Assembly (NCBI GenBank): GCA_036874045.1
Contig: CM072346.1
Location: 10,950,001-11,014,000, forward strand
Reading direction: 5' to 3'
Length of the DNA stretch: 64,000 nucleotides
Source of the DNA: Cymodocea nodosa
Lineage: Eukaryota > Streptophyta > Magnoliopsida > Alismatales > Cymodoceaceae
The translations under genes and the position numbers were made by a program. Shown one piece after another: positions 34,297-45,778 of the stretch (positions are counted from its first letter, which is position 1; every line of letters starts with the position of its first letter). The notes under the pieces were generated by a model. That model had not been told where the DNA came from and made no database searches. It worked only from the letters and a program-made list of their open reading frames with translations.

Positions 34297-35748
34297 TGTT
34301 AGCATCCGAGTATTTTGATAATGCAAAAACCTATGTGAGGAAACATATTGTATTTCATAGATAAGTCAGTGCAGCAAAAGATTAGAAGGCAGACAAACAA
34401 GTTGTAGTTAAATCCAAAATGTGTTGCTATAAAGCTACAGAAAATCGAACAGTTCCAGGCTTATGTATCCAAAAGAAAGTTAATCTTCAGTGAGTTATAG
34501 ACTTAAGTATCTGAAGAGTTAATTTAAAGCAGTAGCAACACTGTCAGACAGTTTGAAGAATAACTATCTGAAATCATAAAGTCTTCGGAGAGTTGTGAAA
34601 GGCAGTGGGTTAAATGATCAGAAAGTTAAGGAGTTAACTATCTAAAAGCTCAAGGAAAATTGAAAAGTTAGAAAGACTAACTATCCAAAACATAAGTCAT
34701 TCAATTAATCACGTGTAGAAATCCAGAACAGAAGCTTAAAAGACTTTTCGGAGAGTTAGAAAGATAACTATCGAAAATTTGAAGGATTTCGGTGAGTTAC
34801 AAGTATAATCATCTGGAACTTAAGTTATCCTATTTCGCACGTGCAGAATTAAAGAGACAGTAGTCGGAAACTTAAAAGAAAAATCGAAGAGTTACTGTAG
34901 TTAACTATTCGGAAGTCAAGAGTTTTTCAGTAAGTTAAAACTACAAGTCTCCAATCACTTGACACCTCACGTAAGCAACTTAAAATCCTCACATGACACA
35001 GACAATAGGATGTAAGTGAAGGTTCGATAAGTTATAGACGCTCTTCGGTGAGTTATTCATATAACCATTCGAAAATCAAAGGAACTCGGAAGGTTACTTA
35101 CTAAACATCAAACAGAACGATAACTTACCATATTTAGGTCTGATTATTTAGCAAGTACTGGAGAATACATCCGTTGAAAGAAAAATATAATCGTTATACC
35201 TTTTGGTATAAATATGAGAAGTTTAAGAAAAGAACACATAGAGAAAACGATCATGCATTTTTTATAGTGAGCTACACAAAAATTCCAGATACACTCTTAA
35301 CTCTGCAACTGTCAAGTTTTCTCTTAAAGATTCACTGCAAAAAAGCTCCGTGTGCCAAAACTCTGATAGAAAAGTTTAAAGCTATTGGTTCGTGACTTTC
35401 AACCTAAAAACTCATTGTTGGTTGAGAGCTTCAACCTAAAAGCTCGAGAGAAAGGTTAGTTATTGAGCTTATACTTGAAAGCTCTAAGTGTTGGTTCTTG
35501 CTTCAACCTGAAAGCAAGTGTTGTAAGTATTTGACTACTTAGTGAAGCCCAAGTGTATCTTGGGGGTGGACTAGCCAAGTTGGTGAACCACCTAAAATTT
35601 GCTGTGTGTTATTTTCTTACTGGTTTGTTTACATTTAATTCATTTAATCTCATTGTTTTGTAGAATCAATCGATTCTAAGTGAAAAGAATCAAAACTTAC
35701 ACAACTTCACCATTCACCCCCCCTCTAGTAAGCCTATTGATCCTAACA
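34297..35748 (+). repeat. 3' LTR of S2
   Basis: 1,452 bp, TGTTAGCATCCGAG to 'gatcctaaca'. It preserves the empty site for the solo LTR found in the 5' copy and many base differences from it, so the insertion is not very recent. TATA box at 35207-35215; hairpin-type motifs between 34560 and 34930. Confidence 0.92.
35207..35215 (+). promoter_or_regulatory. TATA box of the S2 3' LTR
   Basis: TATAAATAT in the same context as in the 5' LTR and in S1. Transcription from here would run out into the G2 sequence. Confidence 0.55.
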
Positions 35749-36179
35749 AACTCAACGGACCTCTTGTAAAGTTATAACTAATAAAAATACTTATAATAAT
35801 AATTTTTAATTCGGTAAAGACCAAAGAATTTTCGGTCTGACCGACTCTTAAATTTTCAATATTTTAGAATTTCGGTCAAACCATTATATTTCCTTGGTTA
35901 AACTGAAATTAAATACTTTTTACTTTTTTCTTTTTTCTTTTTTATATTCGATTGAACCGATACCTATTTCAGTCAAACTAACACTTTACTTAATATAACA
36001 TATATATATATTTATATTTTTTATCTTTCGATCAAATCGATGGATCCTTTCGATGTGACTATAACAATTTTTTCTTTTACTATATGTTTTGGTAAAATCG
36101 ATAATTTCTTTCAGTTGAACTGTCACTATATTTAAAATAAGTTTTTTTTTTCTTCTATTTTTTTTCACAATATATATAT
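35749..36179 (-). other. G2 region between integrase and the S2 insertion
   Basis: It continues the sequence left of S2 (25951). AT-rich, with several degenerate 'cggtcaaac/gttcaaccg'-like units (35860-36130), as in G1 16080-16440, and an AT microsatellite-like run near 35998-36015. A (T)n run lies near 36140-36170. No ORF is supported. Confidence 0.6.
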
Positions 36180-37430
36180 TTACTTAGTAAAGCTCGAGTA
36201 GTCCTCTACTCTTATTTCTTCTATAATTTCAAAGGAACTTTTTGGAAATTTCAGAATAGGTCTAAGTCTTTGTCCATTTACTTTAAATATATTCTGATTT
36301 TTAGGGTTTTCAATTTCAATAACTCCATTGAAATAAATATTTCGAATTATATAAGGTCCTGTGCATCTAGATCTCAATTTTCCTAGATGGTTATGAAGTC
36401 TAGTCATGTATAGATATACTTCTTGTCTGATTTTAAAAGTTTTTGGAATAATTTTCTTGTCATGCCAAAACTTCATTTTCTCTTTTTCTTTTACAATTTT
36501 CGAATAAGCTTCATTCCTAAATTCTTCTAATTCAATCAATTGCATTTTTCTATTTTCAGCAGCTTGATTTAAATTAGTGTTCAAAGTTTTTAATGCCCAA
36601 TAAGCTTTATGTTCAATTTTAGTTGGTAAATGGCAACTTTTTCCATATACTATTCTAAAAGGTGACATACCTAAGCTTTCTTATAAGCAATTCTATAAGC
36701 CCAAAGTGCATCTATTAATCTATTAACCTAATCTTTTCTAGTAGGATTTACTACTTTTTCTAAGATTAACTTAATTTGTTTGTTTGCACTTTCTACTTGT
36801 CCACTTGTTTGCAGATGATATGATGTTTCAATTTTGTGATTTACTCCATATTTCTTCATTAAGGCTTCAAAACTTCTATTACAGAAATGAGTTCCTCTAT
36901 CATTGATAATAGCTTTAGATATTCCAAGTCTGGTAATTATATTAGTTCTTATAAAATGTATTACCACTTTGTTGTCATTAGTTTTTGTAGGAATAGCTTC
37001 TATCCCTTTAGATACATAATCCACCCCTAACAATATAGAATTAAATTGATTAGACATAGGAAATAGACCCATAAAATCTATTCCCCACACATCAAAAATT
37101 TTAACCTCAATAATAGAATTCAGAGACATCATATTCCTCTTTGATATTCTTCCTATTTGTTGAGATTTTAAACAACTTAAGCAATATTTATTAGCATCCT
37201 TAAATAGTATTGGCTAATAAAATCCACATTGTAGAATTTTGATAGCAGTTTTCCCTAAACCAAAATGTCCTCCATATGCTTGGTCATGGTAGAAAGATAA
37301 TATACTCTGATATTCAGTTTCTGAAATATACCTCCTTAAAACCAAATCAGGACATTTCTTAAATAAGTATGGGTCTTCCCAATAATAATATTTTACTCTT
37401 GAAAAGAACAATTTCTTACCCTATCTATTC
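36180..37430 (-). pseudogene. pol: Integrase of G2
   Basis: Zinc region '[26 protein letters not shown]' in part (37411-37214), then a core with Asp in '[12 protein letters not shown]', Asp in 'INDRGTHF' (Ser of the usual ISDRGTHF replaced by Asn) and Glu in '[13 protein letters not shown]'. The C-terminal part (36668-36180) is intact: '[15 protein letters not shown]', 'LGKLRSRCTGPYIIRNIYFNG', 'KVNGQRLRPIL'. A stop near 36728 and a frameshift near 36675 separate core and C-terminus. Confidence 0.87.
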
Positions 37431-37589
37431 CAATCCTTAGGTGTTAAACCAGTAACTAAGTAATTAACTATGTCTGCATACCAAGGCATTGTGTTTATAG
37501 TCATTAATTGCTCATTAGGAAAATTCTCTTTAATTTCAATGTTTAATTTTTCTATTTGTAACCTTGATAAATGATCTGCTACTACATTC

Positions 37590-38195
37590 TCATAACTTTT
37601 TATCTTTAATTTTTAGATCAAATTCTTGTAATAATAATATCCATCGGATCAATCTAGGTTTAGTCTCCTTCTTTGCTATTAGGTGTTTTAAAGCTAAATG
37701 ATCCATGTATACTATCACTTTCGCTCCAATTAGATATGATCTAAACTTTTCTAAGGCAAACACAACAGCTAATAGTTCTTTTTTAGTAGTTGTATAATTA
37801 ACTTGAGCATCATTTAAAGTTTTGCTTGTATAATGAATCACTCTAGGAGATTTTTCTATCTTTTGTCCCAACACTGCTCCTATAGCAAAATCAGATGCAT
37901 CACACATTAATTCAAATGGATGGCTCCAATTAGGTGCTTGTATTATAGGAGTTGAAATTAAGCTAGTCTTAAGCTTGAAAAATGCTTCTTAACACTTTTC
38001 ATCAAAGTTGAATGGGACATCTTTTAATAGATTAGTTAAAGGTTTAGCTATTTTGCTAAAATCTTTAATAAATCTTCTATAAAATCCAGCATGTCCTAGA
38101 AATGATCTAATATCTTTTATTGATTTAGGTTTTGGTAGATTAGAAATTACTTCTATTTTAGCTTTATCTACTTCATCTAGTCTTATTACATTCAA
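37590..38195 (-). pseudogene. pol: RT end and RNase H of G2
   Basis: It starts abruptly at '[20 protein letters not shown]', continues '[20 protein letters not shown]' and then RNase H '[16 protein letters not shown]', '[20 protein letters not shown]', '[12 protein letters not shown]'. A stop at 37989-37991 interrupts one frame. The palm domain with the YVDD-type site is missing, deleted with the protease. Upstream, the gag remnant joins directly at 'VIRLDE'. Confidence 0.85.
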
Positions 38196-38198
38196 TTT

Positions 38199-38606
38199 TT
38201 AATTAATTTTCATTATGGTTTTTTTAGTTTCATATACGATATCAATTCTAGGTTCTGAATATTTTTCGCTATAATTTAATTGGTTGACTTCTTGTTGCGG
38301 ACACATGTATTGTTCTAGTTTGTCCATGTTTTTCTCTAAACTACGGTCCAGTCTATCATACCTATCCCAAACTTCCTTGTCTCTCAACATATTACACGTT
38401 CTAAACTGACCATTAGTTAGGTAAACTATAGGATTCTCATACTCAGTTCTATTATATTGAATATAATTCATTTGTTGTTCATGTGATCTAACCATCTTCA
38501 ATCATCTCAGTTTCAAACAATCAGAGATGTCATGACTTTCCAAATTGCAGAATTCACATATGCTAACTACAGGTTTCAGAAATCTTTGAGCATAAGCATA
38601 TGCCAT
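38199..38606 (-). pseudogene. gag: Shortened gag of G2
   Basis: Start at 38604-38606, zinc knuckle 'CEFCNLESHDISDC' after 16 residues, TGA at the same codon as in G1, then 'HEQQMNYIQYNRTEYENPIV' and 'NMLRDKEVWDRYDRLDRSLE'. The capsid domain is absent as in G1. It ends in the linker 'KLNVIRLDE', fused by deletion to RT. The leader between primer-binding site and start is only about 80 bp. Confidence 0.75.
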
Positions 38607-38686
38607 ATTCTCAATTATAAAATAAAACACACAACACACCTTCTACTATTAAAACAAAATAGCACTAACAGTTGCTTAGCTTCTCA

Positions 38687-38704
38687 ATCCCCAACAATGG
38701 CACC
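38687..38704 (-). other. Primer-binding site of G2
   Basis: Minus strand TGGTGCCATTGTTGGGG: the tRNA-Asp type site of G1 with extra C-to-T changes, 9 bp from the LTR end at 38714. Confidence 0.8.
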
Positions 38705-38713
38705 AGAAAAACT

Positions 38714-40743
38714 TGTTTGGGTTGTGAAAAGTTAAATCAAAAACTTGTCTATTAGGCAATGTCAGAGAACTTGTTTGATTTGTTTTTATACTTATATTAA
38801 TAAATTCTTTTAGAAGCAAACAAACAACCTTTCACACAAATTAGATATTAAGTCCAATTTAAATTTTAACTACAAGTGCACAGTGTATATTGTATTTGTG
38901 TACAAGTATAGGTCGATCCCACAGAGATTGAGTAAGAATTGTGTACTATTTTTATTTTTATATTGGAGTTTATATGTGTTCAATTAAGCACTACGTTGAG
39001 TTACAATTAACTCAACAGACTTAGTTCGTGGGGTTATGTTTAACTCAATGGACTAATCTCGAGGACTTAAGTTAACTCCACGAGCCTACCTTTCTAGTTA
39101 AATACTACTATTTACAGAGGAATTCGGCCAACCATTGGGCGGTTCCATAGAATGTAAATAACATTAATTAAGCTCATTAATGTTAGTTAATTTGAGATTT
39201 GTCATTAAGCAATACTAACATTCAGATATTTCAAACAGTAACCATTAAAATCTTTAAGTATTTGGGACGAATCAATTTCACTAAACAATAAAACTATTTT
39301 CTATTTTCTGAATCAAACAAACATAAAACATTCACAATACTAACAATGATAACATTAATCACGATACAAAACAAACAATACAACACTTTAATATTAAATG
39401 TAAACACAGATAATTAGTTGTTTTGGTATTTTTGTTTTGATATGTTCTTGAAGATGAGCAAAAGGTGAAATGTAAAAATCTCTTTCGACAGTTAAAACTT
39501 GCATCACTACATGCGATGCGATTACACCATTGAAAACTTAATCACTTACAATCTTGCCTCCTCTCCCTATAGAATCATGAATCAAGAATTGTAAGTTGAT
39601 CTCCTCTTCAGCATACTGGCCTCAACCCGAAACCAAGGCTAGAAGCTTTATGATCTTCTGAGATATGAGTTAGTACTTGGTGAAAACGACTTCCCTTCCT
39701 GTGATGCGATCACTCCTCATAGTGGTTGTCAATCACTGTGTTTGGCTCGGAATCAACTTGACATCCAAAAAGTATCCTCATAGACCTTCGATGGTTGGAG
39801 ATTTTGGTGGTAGTGTAGAGCTTCAGAGAACTTCCGATGCTTCTTGCAGTTAGCGTGATTCTCTACCTCTCTCCCACACACACTTTTTCTTTGTCTTTCT
39901 CTTCTTCTTTTATATTTCTTTCAACAGTAACTACTTCTACTTAAATGATCGGTTGGATTTCCTTCATTCATATCAATGATGGTGATTTCTTCTTCATTCC
40001 ACGAGTGAATTCTTGCATGATACGTGCAATCGTGGTTTTCCTTCAAATTTCCTATTTCTGCAACTGCTACAATGGCATATTAGAAAATAAATGGTCCGTG
40101 GAGTTAGTGTAACTCAATAGACTTACTTTGTTGATTTAATTATAAAACACGTGCAATAAAGAAATAACTTATAAGCTTATAACACTAGCACAACGTGTTA
40201 CCTTAATATATATTCAAGTAACTCAATGCATATAGTTATGCTAACTGTTCGAGTTCAACATGTGCAGCTTACGTGACATAATAAAACATTTAAATTCAAC
40301 ACATGCATAATTCTAACTTAACGAGTTCAGATATTTTAGATACTTACAAACCTAACTATTTGATGCTCTGTTCCATTTCGGATAGTTATCAGATAACTTA
40401 CCAAACATTCACTTAAGTCGTATATTAAGGTTACAACACATGTCCTCCAGGAAATAATAAAATATTCTTTAAGAATTTAAAACATAACTATCTAGTACAT
40501 GAAATATAACTCTCCGAAATAATAGACAATTCAGATACTTAAGAATTAAAAAGCCTGTAATTCATCGACAGTTCAAAAATATACTTAATTAATGCTAATT
40601 TCCTGAAATTATGCAGATTCTTTCATTAAAACATATAATGGTGCAATTATAACATAATGGCTAAATTCTCATATGATAAGCTAAATATTATGCAATTAAC
40701 CATCATTTAACTATTAATATTATGCACTTTTTCATTCTAAACA
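38714..40743 (-). repeat. 5' LTR of G2
   Basis: 2,030 bp, TGTTTAGAATG on the minus strand to 'cacaacccaaaca'. Longer than the inner LTR by a segment near 40160-40340 that carries 'cacgtg'-like and 'aacttaacgagttc' motifs. Beyond its right end 'gatgattttt' begins the fragment of M1. Confidence 0.88.
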
Positions 40744-40888
40744 GATGATTTTTACACAAACAATAGAAATAAGCTTAAGTGAACTTAAGTCAACAAAATA
40801 GTTTGTTGAATTAAAACTTAACCCAATGGAGGTACTTCGTTGAGTTAAACATATTTCATAATTGATTTAATATGATTTTGTCATCATC

Positions 40889-40902
40889 AAAAAGGGGGAG
40901 AT
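40889..40902 (+). other. Polypurine tract of an M-family element
   Basis: AAAAAGGGGGAGAT directly before the LTR start TGTTGAGTATTTTG, as in M2 (52660-52673 on the minus strand). Confidence 0.75.
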
Positions 40903-42036
40903 TGTTGAGTATTTTGTTTTGATGATGTGTGCTAAACAAATGTAATCATATTTACTCAATTACTATTGTTTGTGAAAGTAAATTTAGAACATCAATTAAT
41001 ACAGAAAAAGTTTACTGATATAAATACTTGTTTGTAATGGATCTGAGAATATGCTATGTTAAATAACTTGTCGATAAGTTATACTAACTTTTCACTTAAC
41101 TAAACATTAAGTTAACATGTATTTTTATTGCAAAGCATGATATGTTTTAAAGTTATATTTTATGTATCATGTACAGTGCACATTAAGACAACTCGTTGAG
41201 TTAGTGTGTTATTTGTAAAAAGGTCACGTGAGAAGTCGTTGAGTTATAAGCTTAAAGGTTAAAATAGGTCACGTGAGAACTCGTTAAGTTAGTGAACAAA
41301 AGGTTAAAATGAAGAGACAAACTCGTTAAGTTAGTATTATGCACGTGGTGAAATTAAAGTTTACGAATGTTATATTGTATCATGTGAGTTGCACATGTTT
41401 AACTCGTTAAGTTAACATAATGTTGAGTATTTCATTTTGATGATGTGTGCTAAACGAATATAATCATATTTACTTAATTACTATTGTTTGTGAAAGTAAA
41501 TTAAGAACATCAATTAATACAGAAAAAGTGTACTGATATAAATAATTGTCTGTAATGGATATGAGATTATACTAAGTTAAATTACTAGTTGTTACGTTAT
41601 ACTAACTTTTCATTTAACTAAACGTTAAGTTAATGTGTGTTTTTATTGTAAAGCATGATATGTTTTAAAGTTATATTTTCTATATCATGTACAGTGCACG
41701 TTAAAGAAAACTCGTTAAGTTAATGTGTTATTTGTAAAAAGGTCACGTGAGAACTCATTGAGTTATAGGCTTAAAGTTTAAAATAGGTCACATGAGAACT
41801 CATTAAGTTAGTGAGTAAAAGAGCAAAAGGAAGAGACGAACTCGTTAAGTTAGTATTGTGCATGTGGTGAAATTAAAGGTTACGAATGTTATATTGTATC
41901 ATGTGAGTTGCACATGTTTAACTCGTTAAGTTAATATTACTACACTAACTACATGTGTTGAGTTGCTATATTGAACACTAAGGCAACGTGTTAGGTTAGC
42001 GTTATAAACTTAAAGTTATTATTCTTGCATGTGGTA
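40903..42036 (+). repeat. Two partial M-family LTRs in direct tandem
   Basis: Both copies begin TGTTGAGTATTT (40903 and 41421) and contain 'ctgatataaata', 'gtcacgtgagaactcgtt' and 'aactcgttaagtta' units in the same order. The first stops after 'gttaacataa'; the second extends about 100 bp further to 'gcatgtggta'. Neither contains the later two-thirds of the LTR seen in M2. Confidence 0.8.
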
Positions 42037-42554
42037 CTTAAAATTTCAAACTGTATTATTCTAAGGATAGTTCAATAGATCTTATAGGGTATACTGGTGT
42101 TGATTACGTAGGATCTAAATCTAATAGAAAGAGTACTAGTGGCACATGTCAATTATTAGGAAATAATTTGGTGTCATGGTTTAGTAAAAAGCAAAATTGT
42201 ATAGCACTTTCAATCATTGACGCTGAATATGTTGCTGTTGCATTGTGTTGCACTCAGATTCTGTGGATAAGGCAAACTTTAGAAGATTTTGGATTATCTT
42301 ATGATACAATTGAGATTTATTGTGACAGTAGTTCTGCAATAAATCTTTCCAAAAATCCTATATTACATTCTAGAGCAAAGCATATAGAGGTTAGACATCA
42401 TTTTCTAAGAGATAACGTAATTAAAGGTAAAATTAAATTAGGATTTGTGTCTAGTAAAAATCAATTAGTTGATATATTTACAAAACCTCTAGATGAAACT
42501 ACATTCTACAACATAAGATTAAATTTAGGTATTTGTAGGCTATGTGATGTGTAA
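42037..42554 (+). pseudogene. pol: RT end and RNase H of M1
   Basis: In-frame from 'NFKLYYSKDSSIDLIGYTG' through 'VGSKSNRKSTSGTC', 'SWFSKKQNCIALS', 'IYCDSSSAINLSKN', 'HSRAKHIEVRHHFLRDN' and 'VDIFTKPLDE' to a stop at 42552. No stop inside. It matches M2 (57017-57600) closely. The 5' part of pol is absent. Confidence 0.9.
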
Positions 42555-43177
42555 AATGTTTAAACTCTACAAAAGATAAATATTGTTGATGATGTTGTTT
42601 ACCTTATCGCTATTATATACTTATCATAAATATCTAAGTATTATCTAAACTACTACATAAGATACTATGCATTTACTATAACATTATTGTAGTATCTTAT
42701 TGATTTTACTTATTTTTCTAAGTTTAATGGTTTTTCAAAATTTTGAATGGCAATGTCAATGAAAAACATTAAATTCCTCTGAAATCCTGAAATTTTGATT
42801 AAGTGTTTTCTATAGATCAATGAAAGTGCACATGATCAAGAATGAGTTTGACTTGATTGATTAAACTTGTAGAATAATTTATATGTAAATCCTATTAAAC
42901 TACTACTCAAAAGTATAAGCTTATTGAAATTAATTCATATTTTCAGTAAAATCATAGACGTAAAAATTGTATGAGATTTGTATTTTATTGCATCTGTATT
43001 AATGAAATATATAAATACTATGCTTAAAATAAAAAGTGCTTACAAAGTAAAAATCTTTGAGAGTTTATTGATTAGTTTGATCACGAGCCTCTTGTACTTG
43101 AGTAGATAGGTATGTAAGGATTGTTGTCCTGAAAAAGGATTCTTTAAATCTAGCAACCTAAGGTCCAGATTAGACCT
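42555..43177 (+). other. Spacer between RNase H and envelope-like ORF of M1
   Basis: AT-rich, no ORF. It corresponds to 56399-57016 of M2 (shared 'ctgtattaatgaaat', 'gatcacgagcctcttgtacttgag', 'ggattgttgtcctgaaaaagga', 'tctagcaacctaaggtcc'). At 43177 the sequence jumps into the interior of the envelope-like ORF. About 1.7 kb, including the internal polypurine tract and the ORF start, is missing compared with M2. Confidence 0.7.
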
Positions 43178-43992
43178 GGGATTGTTGCTCATTAGTTCAA
43201 AACACACTGAAACTAATGATGATGATGAGACTTTATTCTCTTTTTCTAGAAAACTTGAAAAGAAATCAAAGAAACAAATTAGTTCAAGCTTTTCTATAGT
43301 TTCAAGCCTTGATGATAAGGAAATTGAACAATCAAAGCATCAAGCAATAAATATTAAACAAGTTATTGCAGATGTGCTTGAAAATATTGAGGTAGTAATT
43401 AGTTTAGAGGCTGGATTGTCTAGAGTGATAGCTATTGAAAAAGATAAGACCCTAAAAGTGCTTAATGTTGATCAGCCTATTTCAGAATCTATAGAACCAG
43501 AGTTTGAGAATTCACAACATGTACAAATGGAAATATTTGTTGAAGAAAATGCAGAATTATAGACAAATACACAGGTTGATGAATTTGTGGAAAATTTGAA
43601 CTTTGAATTTTCTATAGAAACTGAACTTATGAATGTGGTGGATATTGAAAATGTTCCTCACTTTGTTGAAGCTGAAAAATCAAGCTTACTTGAGGAGCTT
43701 CAAGAAAATCTTTTGATAGAGGAACACAATGACATTCATTTTGAAGAAGAGGTTCTTGAAGATGAATTAAATTCTAAATCAAGACTTCTGGTATCACCTT
43801 CTTTGTATAGAATACTACCCATTCAAGGAAATTCAATTTATTTTAGATCTGAGGAAGCATTGTAGAAATATAATAATTTGATTTCATATCATATTCTACA
43901 TGCTCGACTAATAATTTAGAGGTTTACTACAAATAAGAAATCTATTTGAGTTTCAAGGCTTAATGCAATTCTTGCCAATTAGAACAAAATGG
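43178..43992 (+). pseudogene. Envelope-like ORF fragment of M1, cut by element N
   Basis: It aligns with the M2 envelope-like ORF (54904-53950): 'DETLFSFSRKLEKKSKKQIS', 'KHQAINIKQVIADVLENIE', 'LEDELNSKSRLLVSPSLY', 'IYFRSEEAL'. Stops at 43560-43562 and 43863-43865 are at former Gln codons, and a one-base loss near 43910 shifts the frame. The conserved 'LFEFQGLMQFLP'-type block follows before the LTR of N interrupts at 43993. Function is unproven. No signal peptide or membrane segment is visible. Confidence 0.75.
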
Positions 43993-45725
43993 TGTTAGTT
44001 CATTTATTTTAACAGTTAATTTTGATGATGAAAAACGTGTGGTTTAATTATTTGTGCCATGTGTTAGATGTCTTTTTACTCAAATGAATTTTGGCTAACT
44101 ACTTTGTTCTCAAAATCTTTTAAATTAGATTTCGGTAGGTTACTTTGTCTACAGTGTTTTGATCGGAGAGTTATTTTATAACTCACCAAACAGAATAGGA
44201 CAAATTGGATGGTTAAGTCTCTCTCTTGGCTTTTCAAGAAATTATATCAATAATTATTCGAAAAGTATTTATCTTCGGTAAGCTAAGTCTTTTTATGTCC
44301 GAATATGATTTTTTATGATAAGTCTCTGAAATCCCTTTGGTTTCAGATAGTTAATGTTTTTATTTCGGAGAGTTAGCTATTTCTTTGTTTTTAATATATT
44401 TTCGGTTACTTTCTTCTGAAGGACATGTGTTAGTCTCTCATCGCTTGACTTAAGTGACTTTTCGGAAGGTTACGATGTAACTATCCGAAAACTCTTAAGA
44501 ATCGGAGAGTTATCTTCAATAAGTATTCGAAAACTGTTTTAAGCTTCGGATGGTTAAGTTTTCTTTTATTTTCTAACTTAAGTGACTTTTCAGAAGGTTA
44601 CCTATGTAACTATCCGAAATGACTTAAGGATCGGAGAGTTATCTTTTTAAGTATCCGAAACATGTCCACTCTATCGGATAGTTTATTTTTTAATATTTTA
44701 TAATACGATTATTGAAGGACACGTGTTTCATTTTTAATACATGACTTAAGTGGTCTTTCAGTAAGTTAGTTCTAACTATCCGAAATGATTTTGAGTTTCG
44801 GCAGGTTGGTTATTTGTTTAAGTCTCCAATTTTCTGAAAGCTTCGAAGATTTTATTTTTATAGAAACTGCAACTAGTATTAATTGACTAATCTTTGTGGC
44901 AAGATATCTTTTGATTGCAAATCTCAACTTTATTATGATTGAAGGTTGCCGAAAATGAATTCCTGCATAAGGCATCTGACCATTTCAGAATTCTTTCCAC
45001 TTATGCAAATCTCGAAGGAAAAATAAAAAGGATTTTTGCAGAAAACAAAAAGTGAGAGAATTTTTCAACACTCGACAGGAGAATTTGTCTATTAAATAAT
45101 TTTACAAACACCTTGAAGATTCGTCTACAACAAAGTCTAGAAGATCATCAACTGCAGATTCATCAAGAAATCTCCTCAGAGCTTCTATGTCAACTCTTCA
45201 TAGGAGTTGATCTAGTGTTGTGTGTCATTTTCATTTTGAGTCAGTGACTCCTGTTTTAAATTGTATTCTCATTTACTTGAAAACCTTAACTCACAAGGGT
45301 GTTGTGAGTATACCTTCACAAGGTCAGGACCTTGGTGAAGAGAGTGAAGTGTGGTACTTCACTTGCTCAAGATTAGGGTCTTGAGTACACAAAGTTGGTG
45401 CTTTGTGTGAGGTTTTTGTTCAGCCTATAAAAACATCTGTAAGGTTGTTGCTTAGCTTGCAAAAGTAACTTGTTTAAGGTTTGTGCTGAGCCTTAAAAGC
45501 ACTTAGTGGAATTCTCGAGGTTGTGGCCTTGAGGAGTGGACTACCTAGTTTGGGGAACCACTATAAATCTCTTATGTTCTTTACTTTCTTCACTACTAGT
45601 TTTTAATTCTAAAATCAATTAATCAGGGTTCATTAGTGTCAATAGCTTCCGAAATTTTTCAAAGCAAAATAAACTTTATTAGGACACTATTCACCCCCCC
45701 TCTAGTGTGTCATTCGATCCTTTCA
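43993..45725 (+). repeat. 5' LTR of N
   Basis: 1,733 bp, TGTTAGTTCATT to 'cgatcctttca'. Inside, 44150-44830 is a field of hairpins with the core TTCGGA(n)GGTTA ... TAACTATCCGAAA, for example 44162-44190, 44460-44491 and 44587-44620. The U5 part holds 'ctctagtgtgtcattcgatcc'. The start is supported by the break in the M1 ORF, the end by the adjacent primer-binding site. Confidence 0.88.
44162..44620. repeat. Hairpin cluster in the N LTR
   Basis: Inverted repeats of about 30 bp: 44162-44190 (CGGAGAGTTA / TAACTCACC), 44460-44491 (TTTCGGAAGGTTAC / GTAACTATCCGAAA) and 44587-44620 (TTCAGAAGGTTAC / GTAACTATCCGAA). The design is the same as in S1/S2 LTRs and upstream of the N envelope-like ORF (62185-62330). 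Confidence 0.75.
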
Positions 45726-45727
45726 AG

Positions 45728-45742
45728 TGGTATTAGAGCTTG
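45728..45742 (+). other. Primer-binding site of N (initiator tRNA-Met type)
   Basis: TGGTATTAGAGCTTG two bases after the LTR end; one C-to-T change from the usual TGGTATCAGAGC. Confidence 0.85.
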
Positions 45743-45778
45743 GTTATCTTTGTAATAGAATTAATCAATTTGAGATCA

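Larger units (their letters stand above)
25952..35748 (+). mobile_element. SIRE-like copia element S2, complete apart from decay
   Basis: LTR (25952-29248, enlarged by a nested solo LTR), primer-binding site, gag, protease-integrase, RT-RNase H, polypurine array, LTR (34297-35748). Flanks AACTT (25947-25951) and AACTC (35749-35753) agree at four of five bases. Pol is one frame over 3 kb (30860-33910) with six premature stops and no frameshift. It is a close relative of S1. There is no envelope-like ORF: only about 390 bp lie between RNase H and the LTR. Confidence 0.93.
22861..40743 (-). mobile_element. Athila-like gypsy element G2, split by copia element S2
   Basis: Minus-strand order: 5' LTR 40743-38714, primer-binding site, short gag with zinc knuckle, RT end, RNase H, integrase to 36180, 3' region 36179-35749. 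S2 occupies 25952-35748. The 3' region resumes at 25951-24700, then the LTR 24699-22861. Protease and most of RT are removed by a deletion at about 38170. Right of 40743 lies 'gatga', but the left flank is G1 rather than a duplication, as expected for a tandem sharing one LTR. Confidence 0.85.
40744..42554 (+). mobile_element. Copia element M1, scrambled left part
   Basis: Order: 3' non-coding end with polypurine tract (40744-40902), a 518-bp LTR start (40903-41420), a second LTR start (41421-42036), then RT-RNase H coding sequence (42037-42554). All are plus strand and match M2 (51083-61402). A normal element would not have RT directly after a partial LTR. M1 is therefore a rearranged copy. 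Its envelope-like ORF continues at 43178-43992. Confidence 0.8.

Noticed and set aside
44772..44975. Minus-strand frame in the N LTR
   Set aside because: Antisense to the LTR, no motif, overlaps hairpin-rich sequence.
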